Shown here: one piece after another, positions 38,021 to 49,366 of the stretch
Position numbering within the stretch: position 1 is the first letter of the stretch
Layout: each line of letters begins with the position of its first letter
DNA from: JBKQVT01 sp963727245
GTDB lineage: Bacteria > Planctomycetota > Planctomycetia > Pirellulales > Thermoguttaceae
DNA: 64,000 nucleotides
Assembly: GCA_963727245.1 (NCBI GenBank)
Contig: CAVSFO010000001.1
Location: forward strand, 62,001 to 126,000
Direction: 5' to 3'
The notes under the pieces: generated by a model
Databases searched by the model: none
What the model saw: only the letters and a program-made list of their open reading frames with translations
What the model was told of the DNA's origin: nothing
Translations under genes and position numbers: made by a program

Positions 38021-38212
38021 ATGGGCAGCTTCTACTTTCAGGCTCCGCGGGTTCCCGACAAGATGGGCCGCGGGGCGATGGTCATCCTGGGGCTCTTCGC
38101 CCTGGTATTTTTCATACCCATCCTTTTCCTTCTGGCGGGAGGTCTCCTCGTGGCCGGCGGGCTGGTCGTGGACTATTTCTGCTGGACGATCAAGTTTTGT
38201 GCCGGCGCGTAG
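38021..38212 (+). CDS. Small two-span membrane protein
   Basis: ATG 38021 encodes 63 residues: MGSFYFQAPRVPDKMGRGAM, then two hydrophobic stretches (VILGLFALVFFIPILFLLAG, GLLVAGGLVVDYFCW) and IKFCAGA. I do not recognise the family. It is isolated between the pyrophosphorylase gene and the convergent M50 protease gene. Hydrophobic moment and length suggest a hairpin in the membrane. Confidence 0.5.
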   Translation: MGSFYFQAPRVPDKMGRGAMVILGLFALVFFIPILFLLAGGLLVAGGLVVDYFCWTIKFCAGA

Positions 38213-38279
38213 GTTGTGCTTTAGCATAACGGAAATTCGGCGAGCCGCCGGGTTCATCCCGGCGGTGGGGCGGGGCCGC

Positions 38280-38944
38280 TTACCGGCTAAGCCAAACCAG
38301 CAGGTCGACCAGCAATGATCCGAAGAACCGGACCGGCGGGCCTAGCAGGTCGAAGCCCAGAAACAGGGGAAGCACAATCACGGCCGCCAGCGGCACGTAA
38401 CCCAGGCTGCAGAACCTGTCCCACAGCGGCCGCCACGGCCGCGGCATCAAGGCGTCGGCCACGCGGCTGCCGTCCAGCGGCGGGACGGGAAAGAGGTTGA
38501 AGACTGCCAGCACCACGTTGACCAGGGCGAGCTGGTTCAGCAGGCCGAACAGGCCCGGCTGCGTGTGGTGCATATTGGGATAGAAACGCCACGCCAGGCC
38601 CAGGATGATCGTGCTCAGCAAGGCGATGGCCACGTTCGACAGCGGTCCGGCCACGGCGACCAGCAACATCCCCGTCTTCATGCTCACGCGGCGGGTGAAG
38701 CGGAGGGGATTGACGGGCACGGGCTTGGCCCAGCCGAAGGGCACGCCCAGCAGCGGCAGCAGCACCGTGCCCACCGGATCGATGTGGGCCAGCGGGTTGA
38801 GCGTCAGGCGGCCCATCAGCCGGGCGGTGTCGTCGCCCAGTGCCAGGCCGCCCAGGCGTGCGCACACTCGTGGACGCTCAAGGAGAGCAGGACCGGCAGG
38901 AAGATCAGCACGCGGTCGAGGATCGTGTGTTCGTCGAAACCCAT
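38280..38944 (-). CDS. Site-2-protease-type zinc metalloprotease (M50 family)
   Basis: From 38944 the reading MGFDEHTILDRVLIFLPVLL, SLSVHECAHAWAAW contains the H-E-x-x-H zinc motif within a membrane segment. One lost base near 38865 then gives LGDDTARLMGRLTLNPLAHI, DPVGTVLLPLLGVPFGWAKP and VNVVLAVFNLFPVPPLDGSR, the conserved N-x-x-P-x-x-P-L-D-G second metal site. About 220 residues with six membrane spans, as in the compact bacterial family. It cleaves substrates within the membrane. It follows the DUF4340 gene with a 10-base gap. Confidence 0.83.
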
Positions 38945-38954
38945 CGCCGCGTCC

Positions 38955-40701
38955 TCAGTGCTTCCCGCCCACACCCTCCTCCTTCAGCTTCTTCAGTTCG
39001 CTGACGGGGTCGGGCTTGTGGTCCTCGTCGGCGTCCTCGTGGTCATGGTCGTGGTCGTCGTCGTGGTGATGGTGCAGGGACTCGTCGTGGCCGGACTTGC
39101 CCAAGGCGTCCTTTTTCTCTTTCTTCTTCACGATCTGTTCGCGGGAGAGGCGCAACTTGCGGTAGACGTCGTCGGAGATGACGTAGTACCAGTCGGCGAA
39201 GCGGTTGTTGAGTTCCTGGACGTGTTTCTTGCCCGCCGCGACCTGCTCGTTGTACTGGTCGAGCTTGCGTTTGTTTTCCTTTTCGATGCGTTGGCGTTCG
39301 GCCTTGAGGTCGGGTTTGGGCGGTTCCTTTTTGGCCGGTTCCTTTTTGGCGGCGGCCTTGCCGGTCTTGGTGGCAGTCTTGCCCTTATCTTCCGCCTTGG
39401 CCTTGTCGCCTTCCTTGCCCTTCTCGATTTTGTCGCTCTTGGCGGCCGGCTTGGCCTTGCCGGTCTTGTCGGTTTTCTCGGTGGCGGGCTCGGCGGGAAG
39501 GGCTTCGAGCGCGGGCTTGGGGATCATGTCCTTATCGAATTCGGCCATGACCAGCAGGTAGCGGTTGAGGTTCATGCGGCCGGAATCCTTGGGCGATTTC
39601 TTGGCCCCCTTTTCCCCGGCGCCGGGACCCACCGCGGCGCCGAAGCGGAGCACATACTCGACGCCGTCTTTCATGTGGAAGCGGACTTCGCCTTCGTTGG
39701 AAAGAAACTGCGGCTGGCCTTCGACAGTGGCGGCAAAGAAGCCGCAGCTTCCCAGCGACTCGCGGGCCTCCTTGTTGGCGAGGAAGTCGGCGTTGCCCTT
39801 CAGGTCGGCGCTGAGCCCGGCCGGCTTGCTGGTGGACGTCGACGATCTTCAGGTTCTCCAGGGCCGTTTTCAATTCGTCGAGATTGGCCGTGTTGAGTTC
39901 CTCGTTGGCGGCGAGCTTATCGGCCACCCAGCGGTCGTTGCGGAAATGCTCGTCCTTGAGCAGCTTCCACTTCGGGTCGGCCGTGTCGTCGTAGCCCAAG
40001 CAGCATCTCGCCTTTTTGCTGCAATTCCCCCTGGAGCGTGTTGACCGAGTAATCGCCGATCCACACCCGCTTGAGGTCCCAGAGGTTCATCTTCAGCAGG
40101 TCTTTTTCGATCCAGTCGGCGAACTTGGCCGAGAGCTTGTCGGTCTTCACCTTGACCACGTAGACGGGGTCCTCGTTGTCGCGGCGGACGTAGTGCAGGT
40201 CCGGCTGGCCTTGGACCGCCTTGCCGATGATCAACGACAGCAGCGTCTTGCCCTGCTTGTCCTTCATGACGACCCGCGTGCCCACCCCGCTGGCGCCTGC
40301 CAGGTCTTTCGACTCCGGATCGACCACGCCGTAGAGTTCGTGGTCGCGGTGGCTGTCGCCGGCGACGTCGAGGATCTTCAGCCCCAGCAGCGCCGTGGCC
40401 GCCTCGGCCAATTGGTTTTGGGCGTCGGCCGGGTAATGGTCGTGCGAAGGGATCGACCAGAGGACCTTGCCCTTGTGCTTGACCTCGGCGACCTCGAAGG
40501 GCCGCGGGGTCGCGGTCGTCTTCGTCGAAATCGACGATTTTCAGGCTGGCGGCCGTGGCGGGATCGAAGTCCTGGATCAACAACTTGTTGCGGACGTCGC
40601 CGGCGTCGCTGGCCGGCATCGCCGGCCGTGCCAGCCCAGGCCCCCAGCGCCGCCAGCACGGCGGCGCCGATGAAGATCGCGGATTTGGTGCCTTGGTTCA
40701 T
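38955..40701 (-). CDS. DUF4340 protein with His/Asp-rich C-terminus
   Basis: The start MNQGTKSAIFIGAAVLAALG at 40701 gives one membrane anchor. DUF4340 segments follow: LLIQDFDPATAASLKIVDFD, KGKVLWSIPSHDHYP-like residues split over frames, LYGVVDPESKDLAG and VKVKTDKLSAKFADWIEKDL. Then DPKWKLLKDEHFRNDRWVAD and MKDGVEYVLRFGAAVG. A Lys/Ala/Pro-rich linker leads to ERQRIEKENKRKLDQYNEQV and a tail with HDESLHHHHDDDHDHDHEDA. Frame changes lie near 40620, 40500, 40430, 40005 and 39830. DUF4340 genes usually accompany Gldg-type ABC proteins, as here; the function is unknown. Confidence 0.72.
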
Positions 40702-40746
40702 GGATCGTTCCTTGGGGATTGACTATCCGATGTGGTTTTCAGGGCG

Positions 40747-43532
40747 TTACCGCAAGCGTTTGTGGGAAACGCCCTCCCGCTCGCGGGAGCGGCGGACGGC
40801 GAACACGACCACGCCCAGCAGCAGCGGCAGGATGGGCGGCAGCAGGACCGCCAGCCACTTGGCGTTGGTTCTCCACGCCGCGGACCTCCGTGGCCAGCTC
40901 GGTCATGGTGTTTTTGACGTCGCGTTCGCGGTCCGCGCCGCCGCGTTCGCTGGTCGCGTCCATGATGCGGCGGCCGTTTTCAACCTCGATTTCAGCCGCT
41001 CGCAGGTCGTCGGCGTCGGTTCGGGTTTGCGCCTGATTTCGTTGACCCTCTCGTCGACCTTGGCCTGCTGCTCCTCCAATTTCTTCTCGCAGTCGTCGTA
41101 GAACTTGTTCCGCTGCTTGGCCGCCTTCAGCGTGGAAGCCTCGGTCCGCTCTTCGATCCGCGTCAGCGTGCGATACTTGGGACGGTGGCTGCGGATGGCG
41201 GCGAAGCGGTGGTCGCCGGCCAGCTCGTCCAGAGCGTTCAGGGCGAAGGTGACGTTGTCGAGGTCGATGCGCATGCCCAGTTCGGGGATCTCGGCCTGCT
41301 CGCGGAGTTGGAAGAACGCCGGGCTGATCACGTCCACGTCGGCCACCAGGACGATGTTGATCTCGGGCGTGGCCGGCTTGACGGCGGCGGCCATCGGGCC
41401 GGGCGCCCCGGCCGGCCTTGTCGTCGGCCATCTGCGGCATCGGCTGCGGGGCTTGCCGCGGATGTGCGCGGCCAACGATGTACTCGCTCGCTGGTGGGCG
41501 ACCAGCCGCTGCGCCGGACTACGCTCGCCTGGAGCTCGGCGAAGGAGATCGTGCCCGTCTTCTCCCCCGTGCGGATCAAGGGGATGAACTCCAGCGTCGA
41601 GACGCGTTCAGCTTGCGATCCAGCCGGGGAAAGGAAACAGCACCTGCTGCAGGCCGGCGCTGATGGCGATCGTCGGGGTTGAAGGGGTCGCGGATGCCTT
41701 CGCCGCGGTCGACGAAGACGAATTCCTCCGGGAAGGAGGGGATCTTCGGATAGGGATTGTACTTCTGCCAGACGACCTCGGTGGGCGGAGAAGTCGACGC
41801 CCAGCAAGTCCCACAGCGATCTGGATGTCGCCCTTGGGCAGCGGCCGCTGCCCGCATCGAACATGGGGTTCATGCCGCCGGGGGGCTGCCGCGGGCATGC
41901 TGGTGGCCGGCACGTCGCTGAGCGGGGTCGGGGCAGGGGTCCTCGAAGATGGCCGTCGGCTGCCCGCTGCGGACCGCGGCGATGAAGTTGGCCATGTCCT
42001 CGGGGCCCAGCGTCGAGGGCTGCACGGCCAGCAGCACGTCGTAGTGCTCGGTGATCGGCTTGCTGGCGTCGACCTGCACCACGTCGTATTGCTTCTGCAA
42101 TTCGTCGACGATCGGCCAGTTTGGGGCTGGGCGTGAAGGTTTGGAAGTTCATCGCGCCGTACAAGGGGGCGTCGGTCCCCAGGATGCCCACCCGCTTCCG
42201 CTTCGGCTCGGCCACCGTGCACAGCGAGCGGACCACCTCGTACTCGACCGGGATGCCCTGGTCGATGAAGGGCACGACGACCTTCTGCAAGCCGGAGGTC
42301 ATGGCCACGCCGAGGAAGATGTTGTCGGTGCCGCGGGCGCCGTGGACGTGGGTCTCCACCCGCCGGGCGGTGATGCCGAAGCGGTGCTCGGCCCGCACCG
42401 CCTCCTCGCTGAAGGGCTCGGTGTCGTTGACCTGGACGTGGACCTTGGCGCCGCCGCGGGCCTGGATCTCGCGGAGCGTGCGCCAGCAGGTTCAACCGCG
42501 TCTGCACGTACGTCTTCGGGCACGGTGGGGCTGATGAAGGCCTCGATCTGCACCGGCCGGTTGGAGCTTCAGGTCGTCCAGCAGCTTCACCGTCTGCGGC
42601 GAGAGCGAGCTGAGGTGCTCGCTGGTCATGTCCGCCCGCAGGTCGTGCCAGCGGAGGATCAGGCTCAGGCCCACGGCCACGGCCGCCAGGGCCAGCGTCG
42701 CGCACGGTGTAGTGCAAGACCATGCCTTGCCGCTGCCAGCCGCCGCGCCAGTGCCGCCGGCCGATGAGGATCATGCTCAGGTAGAGCATCACGGCGACGA
42801 TCATGAGGAAATAGGCGGCGCCGGAGAAGGTGAGCACGCCGCGGCTGAAATCCTGGAACTGCGCGGCCAGGCTCCATTGATTCAGCGAGCGGCGGCCGTC
42901 TCGGGCCATGACCGCCGCCGGGTCTAACGGACGAAGAAGCCGGAGACGAACTCGGCCGCCGAGGCCAGCACCGGTCAGCACCAGCGGGGCGTTGAAGCAG
43001 CACCCCCAGCACGAAGGCGATGGTCAGGTTGCTGGTGAGGAACGAGCGCCACCATGCCGATGGCCAGCATCGCCAGCCCGACCAGCCAGTAGCCGACGTA
43101 GGTGCCCAGGAACAGGCCCACGTCGGGATCGCCCAAGAGCAGCCGCAACACGGCGTAATTGCAGACCAGCGAGAACAGCAGCGACACGCGTGTAGATGGC
43201 CACGGCGGCCAGGTACTTGCCCAGCACGATGTCGAAGTCGCCGGCCGGAATGGTCAGCAGCAACTCGTCGGTCCCCTGGCGGCGCTCGTCCGCCCAGATG
43301 CCCATGGTGATCGCCGGGATGAAGACCAGCATGATCGTGAAGAAGTTCAAGTAGGGATTGTTGTTCAGTTGGTCGAGGTTGGCCAGGTTGGCGTTGAAGA
43401 ACTCGTTGGGCCAGAAGGCGGCGATCGAGCTGAGCAGCACGAAGACGCAGATGAAGACGTAGCCCGTGGGGTTGGCGAAGTAGCTGACGAAGTTCCGTCC
43501 GTGAAGACCGCAAACAACACGTTGGTGTTCAT
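40747..43532 (-). CDS. Fused ABC-2 permease and Gldg-type protein (frameshifted)
   Basis: The start MNTNVLFAVFT at 43532 is followed by YFANPTGYVFICVFVLLSSI, PYLNFFTIMLVFIPAITMGI, WADERRQGTDELLLTIPAGD and VGYWLVGLAMLAIGMVALVP, an ABC-2 membrane domain. Then come MIVAVMLYLSMILIGRRHW and the Gldg-like soluble part (HLSSLSPQTVKLLDDLKL, QPTAIFEDPCPDP, IPSFPEEFVFVDRGEGI, DINIVLVADVDVISPAFFQL, LRMAL-type DIDNVTFALNALDELAGD). A coiled coil precedes the last membrane segment and REGVSHKRLR at 40747. More than eight frame changes occur, but no intact boundary separates the halves, so I annotate one ~925-residue protein of a Gld-type transporter. Confidence 0.65.
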
Positions 43533-43602
43533 GGTTCGTTACCGAGGCGATTTCGTGGCCGAGTGAATAAGGAGGTAAGGACGCAGCGCGGCGTCGGTTG
43601 CG

Positions 43603-44344
43603 TTAGCCGGCCGCTGCGCCGGTGAGTTCGCGGAAATGCACGTCCAGGGGCTGGCCGTCCCGGGTCAGATCGGCGATCGTGCCGTCGAAGACCAGCCGGC
43701 CCTCGTCGATGAACAGCACGCGGTTGGCCATGGCCTCGACTTCCTGCAGGATGTGGGTGGAAAGCAGGATCGTCTTGCTCTGGCCCAGCTTGCGGATCGT
43801 CTCGCGGACCTCGTGGATCTGGTTGGGGTCCAGCCCGGCGGTCGGCTCGTCGAGGATCAGCACGTCGGGCTCGTGCAGCAGCACCTGGGCCATGCCCACC
43901 CGCTGCCGATAGCCGCGCGACAGCTTGCCGATGGGCTTGCCGATCACGCTGCCCAGCGAGCAGAGCTCGACGACCTCGTCGATCCGCTGCCGCTTGCCGC
44001 GTGGCAGCCAGGCCGCGGGCGTCGGCGAAGAACTCCAGCAGGCTGCGGGGCGTCATGTCGGGATACAGGGGGCCGTTCTCCGGCAGGTAGCCGAGCTTGG
44101 CCGAGCCGGCCAGGCGGTCGGTCGCCATGTCGTGTCCGGCAATCCGCGCCGTCCCCGTCGAGGGCGAAAGATAGCCGGTCAAGAGCTTCATCGTGGTGCT
44201 CTTGCCGGCCCCGTTGGGGCCCAGGAAGGCCACCACTTCGCCCTGGTGGACCTGGAAAGTCACGTCCTCAATGGCGGCAAAACCGCCATAATACTTCGAC
44301 AGCCCTTGGGCCTCGATCATGGCGGAACGGGGGGGAGTGGACAT
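43603..44344 (-). CDS. Gld-type ABC transporter ATPase
   Basis: From MSTPPRSAMIEAQGLSKYYG (44344; an internal ATG is at 44320) the product has Walker A in VVAFLGPNGAGKSTTMKLLT, the Q-loop region KLGYLPENGPLYPDMTPRSL, signature KLSRGYRQRVGMAQVLLHEP, Walker B in DVLILDEPTAGLDPNQIHEV and switch His in KTILLSTHILQEVEAMANRV. A frame change lies near 44010. About 246 residues. It starts the minus-strand set ATPase, permease-Gldg, DUF4340, M50 protease. Confidence 0.87.
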
Positions 44345-44745
44345 CGTCTCTGGCTCCGGGATGATTGACTCGCACGCAGAGTGGGGGAAATGCCTTTTCC
44401 CCGCGGGGTCGCTGGGCCCGGACGGACCCCGCCCGGCAAGCGATAAACGGCCCGAATATAACACACTCCGGCCCCCTGCGCGCAATGGGACCGTTGGATA
44501 CTACGCCGCCGCAAGCGCCAAGGTTCAGGCAAGGGGACTCGCACCCGGCCCCGGCCGGTCAGAATCCGTGCCGCGATTGACGGGTTTTTCCCTTCAGCAC
44601 GACTGACGGCCGTGGCCCACCGTCTGAATTATGCTGTAGTAGCCTGGTGGTCCATTGCCGCCGCGGCCGGCCGTCTATTATGCTAAGCCCTTGTTCCCCC
44701 GCCGTCGCTCCAGCCCCTTTTTCGCCAGCAAAGGAGTCTCTCGCC

Positions 44746-45615
44746 ATGCAACAGAAAAATTCGCGGCTCGTGCGACTCTTGTGGAGTCGGCCGGCGGCCG
44801 TGGCCGCCAGCCCTGGTCGTACTGGCCGCGGCGACCATGTGGGTCCATGCCGCCGAGTACCTCAGCGGACTGGTCTGGGCCGTGCCCGCGGTGGTCGATC
44901 CGGGACCGGTGGGCGGCCCGCCCTCCGACGCCGTCGTCCTCATCGGCGGCGGCAAGGGACGCCGGTCAAAGACCTGTCGAAATGGAGAAACGGCGATAAA
45001 TGGATCGTCAAGGACGACTATGTCATCGCCGACAAGGAATGCCTTTACACCAAGGACTCCTTCGGCGATTGCCAACTCCACGTAGAATGGGCCGAGCCGG
45101 CGAAGATCGAAGGCGAAGGGCAGGGCCGCGGCAACAGCGGCGTCTTCATGATGGGCCTCTACGAAATTCAGGTCCTCGATTCCTACGACAACCCCACCTA
45201 TCCCGACGGCCAATGCGGCTCGGTCTACAAGGAAATCCCGCCGCTGGTCAACGTCAATCGCAAGCCGGGCGAGTGGCAGACCTACGACATCGTCTGGCAC
45301 GGGCCGCGGTTCGACGCCGACGGCAAGCTCACCCGAAAGGCCACCATCACCGTGCTGCAAAACGGCGTGCTGATCCTCGACCACTTCGAACTGTTGGGCT
45401 GTTCCTATTGGGACCAGCCGCCCCACTACGAGCGGCACGCGGAGAAGCTCCCCTTGATGTTGCAGTACCACGACAACCCGGTCCTCTTCCGCAATACCTG
45501 GATCCGCGAGTTGTCCGGTCCGCCGATGCGCGAAGGAAAAGTAGGCGGTGGGTCGAGAGCGCACCACGCGGGAGAGGGGCAGGTGGTCGAGCGACCACCG
45601 ATTCCAGTTCGTTGA
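44746..45615 (+). CDS. Secreted DUF1080 (glucanase/lectin-like) protein
   Basis: An AAGGAG precedes ATG 44746. The N-terminus MQQKNSRLVRLLWSRPAAVA is a signal peptide. After frame changes near 44815 and 44960 the DUF1080 domain reads DLSKWRNGDKWIVKDDYVIA, YTKDSFGDCQLHVEWAEPAK, GNSGVFMMGLYEIQVLDSYD, CGSVYKEIPPLVNVNRKPGE and WQTYDIVWHGPRFDADGKL. It ends RNTWIRELSGP plus a short tail. DUF1080 (concanavalin-like, 3-keto-disaccharide hydrolase related) proteins are abundant in planctomycetes and handle sugars outside the cell. About 285 residues. Confidence 0.82.
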   Translation: MQQKNSRLVRLLWSRPAAVAASPGRTGRGDHVGPCRRVPQRTGLGRARGGRSGTGGRPALRRRRPHRRRQGTPVKDLSKWRNGDKWIVKDDYVIADKECLYTKDSFGDCQLHVEWAEPAKIEGEGQGRGNSGVFMMGLYEIQVLDSYDNPTYPDGQCGSVYKEIPPLVNVNRKPGEWQTYDIVWHGPRFDADGKLTRKATITVLQNGVLILDHFELLGCSYWDQPPHYERHAEKLPLMLQYHDNPVLFRNTWIRELSGPPMREGKVGGGSRAHHAGEGQVVERPPIPVR

Positions 45616-45741
45616 CCCCTATTCACCCTATTCCGGATCATCAAGTACCGCGCGGCTCGTTCGAAAGCCCTCACCCTAGCCCTCTCCCGTGAGGTTTTGG
45701 TGACCGTGGCTCTGCAATTTGCAGAACTCTGCTACCCGCCC

Positions 45742-47455
45742 CTACTTCCACGCGCTGCTGAGCTTCCGCCAGGCGATAGGTCCTCGGTCTGATAGACTTC
45801 GCCAGCGGCCGGCACGCTCATAAGGCATGTCGGCCAGCCGGGCGGCTTGCGCCGGGGCGCCGGCAAATTGCTCTCGGCCGAGGGCGGCCACGGCCTGCGG
45901 ACCGGCCAGCCGCGGATCGAAGATGTCGTCCAGGGCCACGCTCCGCAATTGCCCGTCGCGCAGGCCGGCGCGAAGCGGGCCGTCGAGGTAGAAGACCACC
46001 GAGCCGATCCGCTCCTCGGCCACCAGCAATCGCGGCGGCAAGCGGCCGCGGCGGTTGAAATAGTCGGCCAGATCGCGGGCCGAGAGCCGTCGGCCAACTG
46101 CGGCATCACCAGCGTCATGATGAAGACGAAATGGACCGCGGCGACCACCGCGCTGGCGGCCAGCGTGGCCCGCAATCGCCCGCAAAGCCAAAATATCATG
46201 GGAATCCAGCACCCCGCGGCGATCAGCAGCGCGGCGGCCCAAAGGCCCGCCGGCATCCGCCAGGGGCCGAGTCGCTGCTGGGCCACCAGCAGTGTCGCCG
46301 GCAGCGACGCCGGCCCGACGAGGCACGTCATCCAGAAACGCCGCCCAGCAGCCGCCGCGGCCGCGGGCTGAGCGTGCCCTCCCACAGCCTCACCCAAGCC
46401 ACGGCGGCCAAAATGGCCACGGGGGGAAAGACCGGCCACAGATACGTCACCAGCTTCGAATGCGCGATGGATAGCAGCAGCGTGCCGCCCAGCAGCCAGC
46501 AGCCCAACAGCAACATCGCATCGCCGCCGGCCGCCGCTGCGGGATCGCTTCCCCGGCGGCGGTTCCTGTGCTTGATCCATTGGTCCATGGGCGACCACGG
46601 GCAGATAGGCGATCCAGGGCGAGCCGCCGCCACAAGGATCGGCAGGTAATACCACCACGGCGCGTGGCCGTGCCGCTGCGTGCCGGTGGCGAAGCCCTTC
46701 AGATGCCGGTCGATGAAGTAGTAGTACAAGTAATGCGGGTTGCGGAGCTCGACGGCGATGTACCAGGCCGCGGCGATCAAGCCGCCGATCCCCAGTGCCG
46801 CGGTCCCCACCAGACATGCCTTCCGGCTCAGCCGCCGCGCGAGCAGGAGGTAGCCGCCCTGGGCGACGCCGACCAGGGCCACGCCCGCGAGCCCCTTGGT
46901 GAGGATGGCCAGGGCCAGCACCAGGCCCAGCAGCAGGGTGCAGAGCAGCGTGGCCCGTCGCGTCGTCGTGCGCTCGGACTCCCAGCAGAGGAGGACGGCC
47001 AGCGTGACCCAAACGACCAGGGCGACGTCATGCGCCGGCGCCTGGGCCAGGGCCGCCGGCAGGATCATGGTGGCATAGAGCACGGCGGCGAGCACCCCCG
47101 CGGTGCGGCCGAACATCCGCAGCCCGGCCAGCCCGGTGGCGATCATTCCCAACAGCCCCAGCATAAGACCCGGCAGCCGCACGGCCGCTTCCGACATGCC
47201 GAAGAGTTTCAAGGAGGCGGCCTCCGCCCAGAAGTAGAGGATCGGCTTGTCGAGAAACGGTTTTCCCATCAGCCGCGGCACCAGCCAGTCGCCGCCGGAG
47301 GCCATTTCCTGGGCGATCGAGGCGTGCAGGCCCTCGTCGGGGTCCAGCAGGGGGATCTTCGAGGCCAGCAGCAACGGGCAGAGGAAGATGATGGCGGCCA
47401 GGGCGACGGCCAGCAGCAGGAGCCCCCGCAGCGGGACCTCTCGGTGAGCGTTCAT
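45742..47455 (-). CDS. GT39-family membrane glycosyltransferase (ArnT/PMT-like)
   Basis: The start MNAHREVPLRGLLLLAVALA at 47455 is followed by LLDPDEGLHASIAQEMASGG with the catalytic Asp-Glu of GT-C enzymes. Next are DWLVPRLMGKPFLDKPILYF, and ten or more membrane segments (ALAILTKGLAGVALVGVAQG, HYLYYYFIDRHLKG, LLLSIAHSKLVTYLWPVFPP). Frame changes near 46625, 46575, 46350 and 46095 precede the periplasmic C-terminus (ARDLADYFNRRGRLPPRLLV, EERIGSVVFYLDGPLRAG). Such enzymes move a sugar from a polyprenyl carrier to lipid A or protein; the acceptor is unknown. Confidence 0.8.
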
Positions 47456-47621
47456 AGGCCGGGATGGTATCCGAACCGGCCGCCCGGCGGAATGCCGAAA
47501 CCAGCGGGCCGCCGGTTTATCCGGGCGGTTATCTTAGCCGGATTTGCTGGCAGTCACCTTTCCGTCGCGCTTGACAAGTAGTGTACATGTGTTCAAGTGA
47601 AGGCTGCCCCGCCCACGTCCC

Positions 47622-49153
47622 GTGGCTGGCCTTCACCGCATGGCGCCGTCCGTCGAGCCGCTGTCGCTCTACCGTCCGCGCGATCCGCGGGCGTCCGGCC
47701 TGTGGCAAGTGATCGACCGGCATTTCCCGTCCTTCCAGCAGCTTTACGAGGAACGCTTTGCGGCCAAGTACGGCTTCTGGCGGCCCGTCATCGAGCGGTC
47801 TGTGGCCGCGTTTCTCCGCTGCGGCGATCTCGCGCGAGGGCTTCGCCCGCGTCCGTTGCCCCGACTGCCGGCACGAGATGTTCGTGGCCTTTTCCTGCAA
47901 GCAGCGCTGCGCCTGCCCGTCGTGCCATCAGAAGCGGGCGCTGCTCACCGCCCGGCACGTGGCCGAAGAGGTCTGTCTTCCCGTCGCCCATCGGCAAGTG
48001 GTGTTCACCATCCCCAAGCGGCTGCGGCTGCACGCCCGCTTCGACCGCAAGCTGCTGGGCAAGCTGGCCGCGTGTGCATGGCGATGCCTGCGGGACGAAG
48101 TCCGCCGCCTGCTGGGGCGAGAGGACGCCCTGCCGGGCATGATCGTCGCCATCCAGACCCACGGCGAACTTTTGCACTGGCACCCGCACATCCACGCCCT
48201 GGTCACCTGCGGTGGCGTTCACCCCGCGGAGGGCGCGAGTTCCTCGAAGTGCCGCAACTCGACAAGGAGCGGCTGCGGGCGGCCTGGCGGGAAGAGGTGT
48301 TTTCGCTCTACTTGGCTGAGGGGAAGATCGATGCGGCGGTCGTCGAGAACATGCGCGGCTGGCCGCACAGCGGCTTCGGCGCCCATCCCTCGCTGCCATT
48401 GGCCGCCGACGACCGTGCGGGCATCGAGCGGCTGACGCAGTACATCACCCGCTGCCCGTTGAGCCTCTCGCGGCTGGTCCGGGTGACGCGGGGACTGTCC
48501 CGATTTTGCGTCCGACGAAAATGGGACTGTCCCCCTCGGCGCGGGCGAAAGCGTGATTTACCGGGCGGAGAAGGACGCCTGCCGGGCGTTTCCCGATCCC
48601 CGCGACGCGGGTCTGGCGGCCGGGACGAAGCGGAATTTTCAGGTCCTTTCGGCAGCTGGAGTTCCTGGCGGAGTTCACGCAGCACATTCCGCCCAAGGGC
48701 GCGCACCTGATTCGCTATTACGGCTGGTACTCGAACAAGTCCCGCGGCATGCGCCGCAAGGCGGCGGAGCGACTGGCTCCGCCAGTGGTGCAAGCGGCGG
48801 CGGCGAGGGGCCGCTGCGACCAGACCTGGGCGATGCTCATCAAGCGGGTGTACGAGGTCGATCCGCTGGCGTGTCCGCAGTGCGGCGGGACGATGAAGGT
48901 GATCTCGTTCATCGAGCCGCCGCAAGGCAAGGTGATCGAGAGGATCTTGCGGCACTGCGGCCTGTGGCGGGAGCGGGAGTCTTCGCCGCGCGGCCCGCCG
49001 GACCACGACGCGACGGTCTGCGTCCCGGAGGCGGACGGTCCCGAATGGTGCGAAGACTGCGACTGTGCCGTTTCGGCGGAGCGGACGTCGGGGCCCGGCG
49101 AGCCTGGGGAGCTGACCTTTGTGGACGAGGACACGTTTTGGGCGACGTTTTGA
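47622..49153 (+). CDS. IS91-family-like HUH transposase, interrupted (frameshifted)
   Basis: Reading begins near GTG 47622/ATG 47640. The zinc-binding domain reads GFARVRCPDCRHEMFVAFSC, KQRCACPSCHQKRALLTARH. The Y2/HUH domain has VAIQTHGELLHWHPHIHALV (H-P-H-I-H) and EFLAEFTQHIPPKGAHLIRY, YGWYSNKSRGMRRK with candidate Tyr residues. The end is YEVDPLACPQCGGTMKVISF. Frame changes occur near 47835, 48225 and 48650, and a 46-bp REP palindrome at 48490 breaks the frame between LSLSRLVRVT and ESVIYRAEK. IS91 enzymes move by rolling-circle transposition. This copy is probably inactive. Confidence 0.8.
48490..48535. repeat. REP palindrome inside the IS91-like transposase (copy 3)
   Basis: GGGGACTGTCCCGATTTTGC and CGACGAAAATGGGACTGTCC form the same inverted unit as the copies at 29986 and 34907. 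It lies inside conserved transposase coding sequence and changes its frame, so it inserted after the transposase arrived. Confidence 0.78.
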
Positions 49154-49269
49154 ATTTCCCGACGGGCGTCTGCGTGGGCGGTGCGCGCGTGGGGCGCGGA
49201 TCGGGCATGATTTGCGGCCGACGCATCGCGGGCGGCTCCATTCACGGGCGGGAATGGGGCATTTAGGCG

Positions 49270-49327
49270 AAGGGGGGCAGGAAGCAGCAAGGCGGCCATG
49301 GCCGCCTTGCTGCTTCCTGCCCCCCTT
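49270..49327. repeat. Perfect 58-bp palindrome
   Basis: The arm AAGGGGGGCAGGAAGCAGCA continuing AGGCGGCC is exactly repeated in inverse orientation around a central AT, 29 + 29 bases with no mismatch and no loop. It lies 117 bases after the transposase stop. It could be the hairpin end of the IS91-like element or a transcription terminator. Confidence 0.8.
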
Positions 49328-49366
49328 GATTCAGTAGCGCCCCTTGGGTAAACTCATTGGTGCTCA

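Noticed and set aside
38565..39896. Long plus-strand open frame rich in Val, Gly and Leu opposite the DUF4340 gene
   Set aside because: It is the shadow of the Lys/Ala-rich DUF4340 and M50 coding strands; the minus-strand products match known families.
46568..47581. Long plus-strand frame opposite the GT39 gene
   Set aside because: Its Gln/Gly/Arg-rich composition is the antisense of the hydrophobic transferase; the minus strand has a clear family match.
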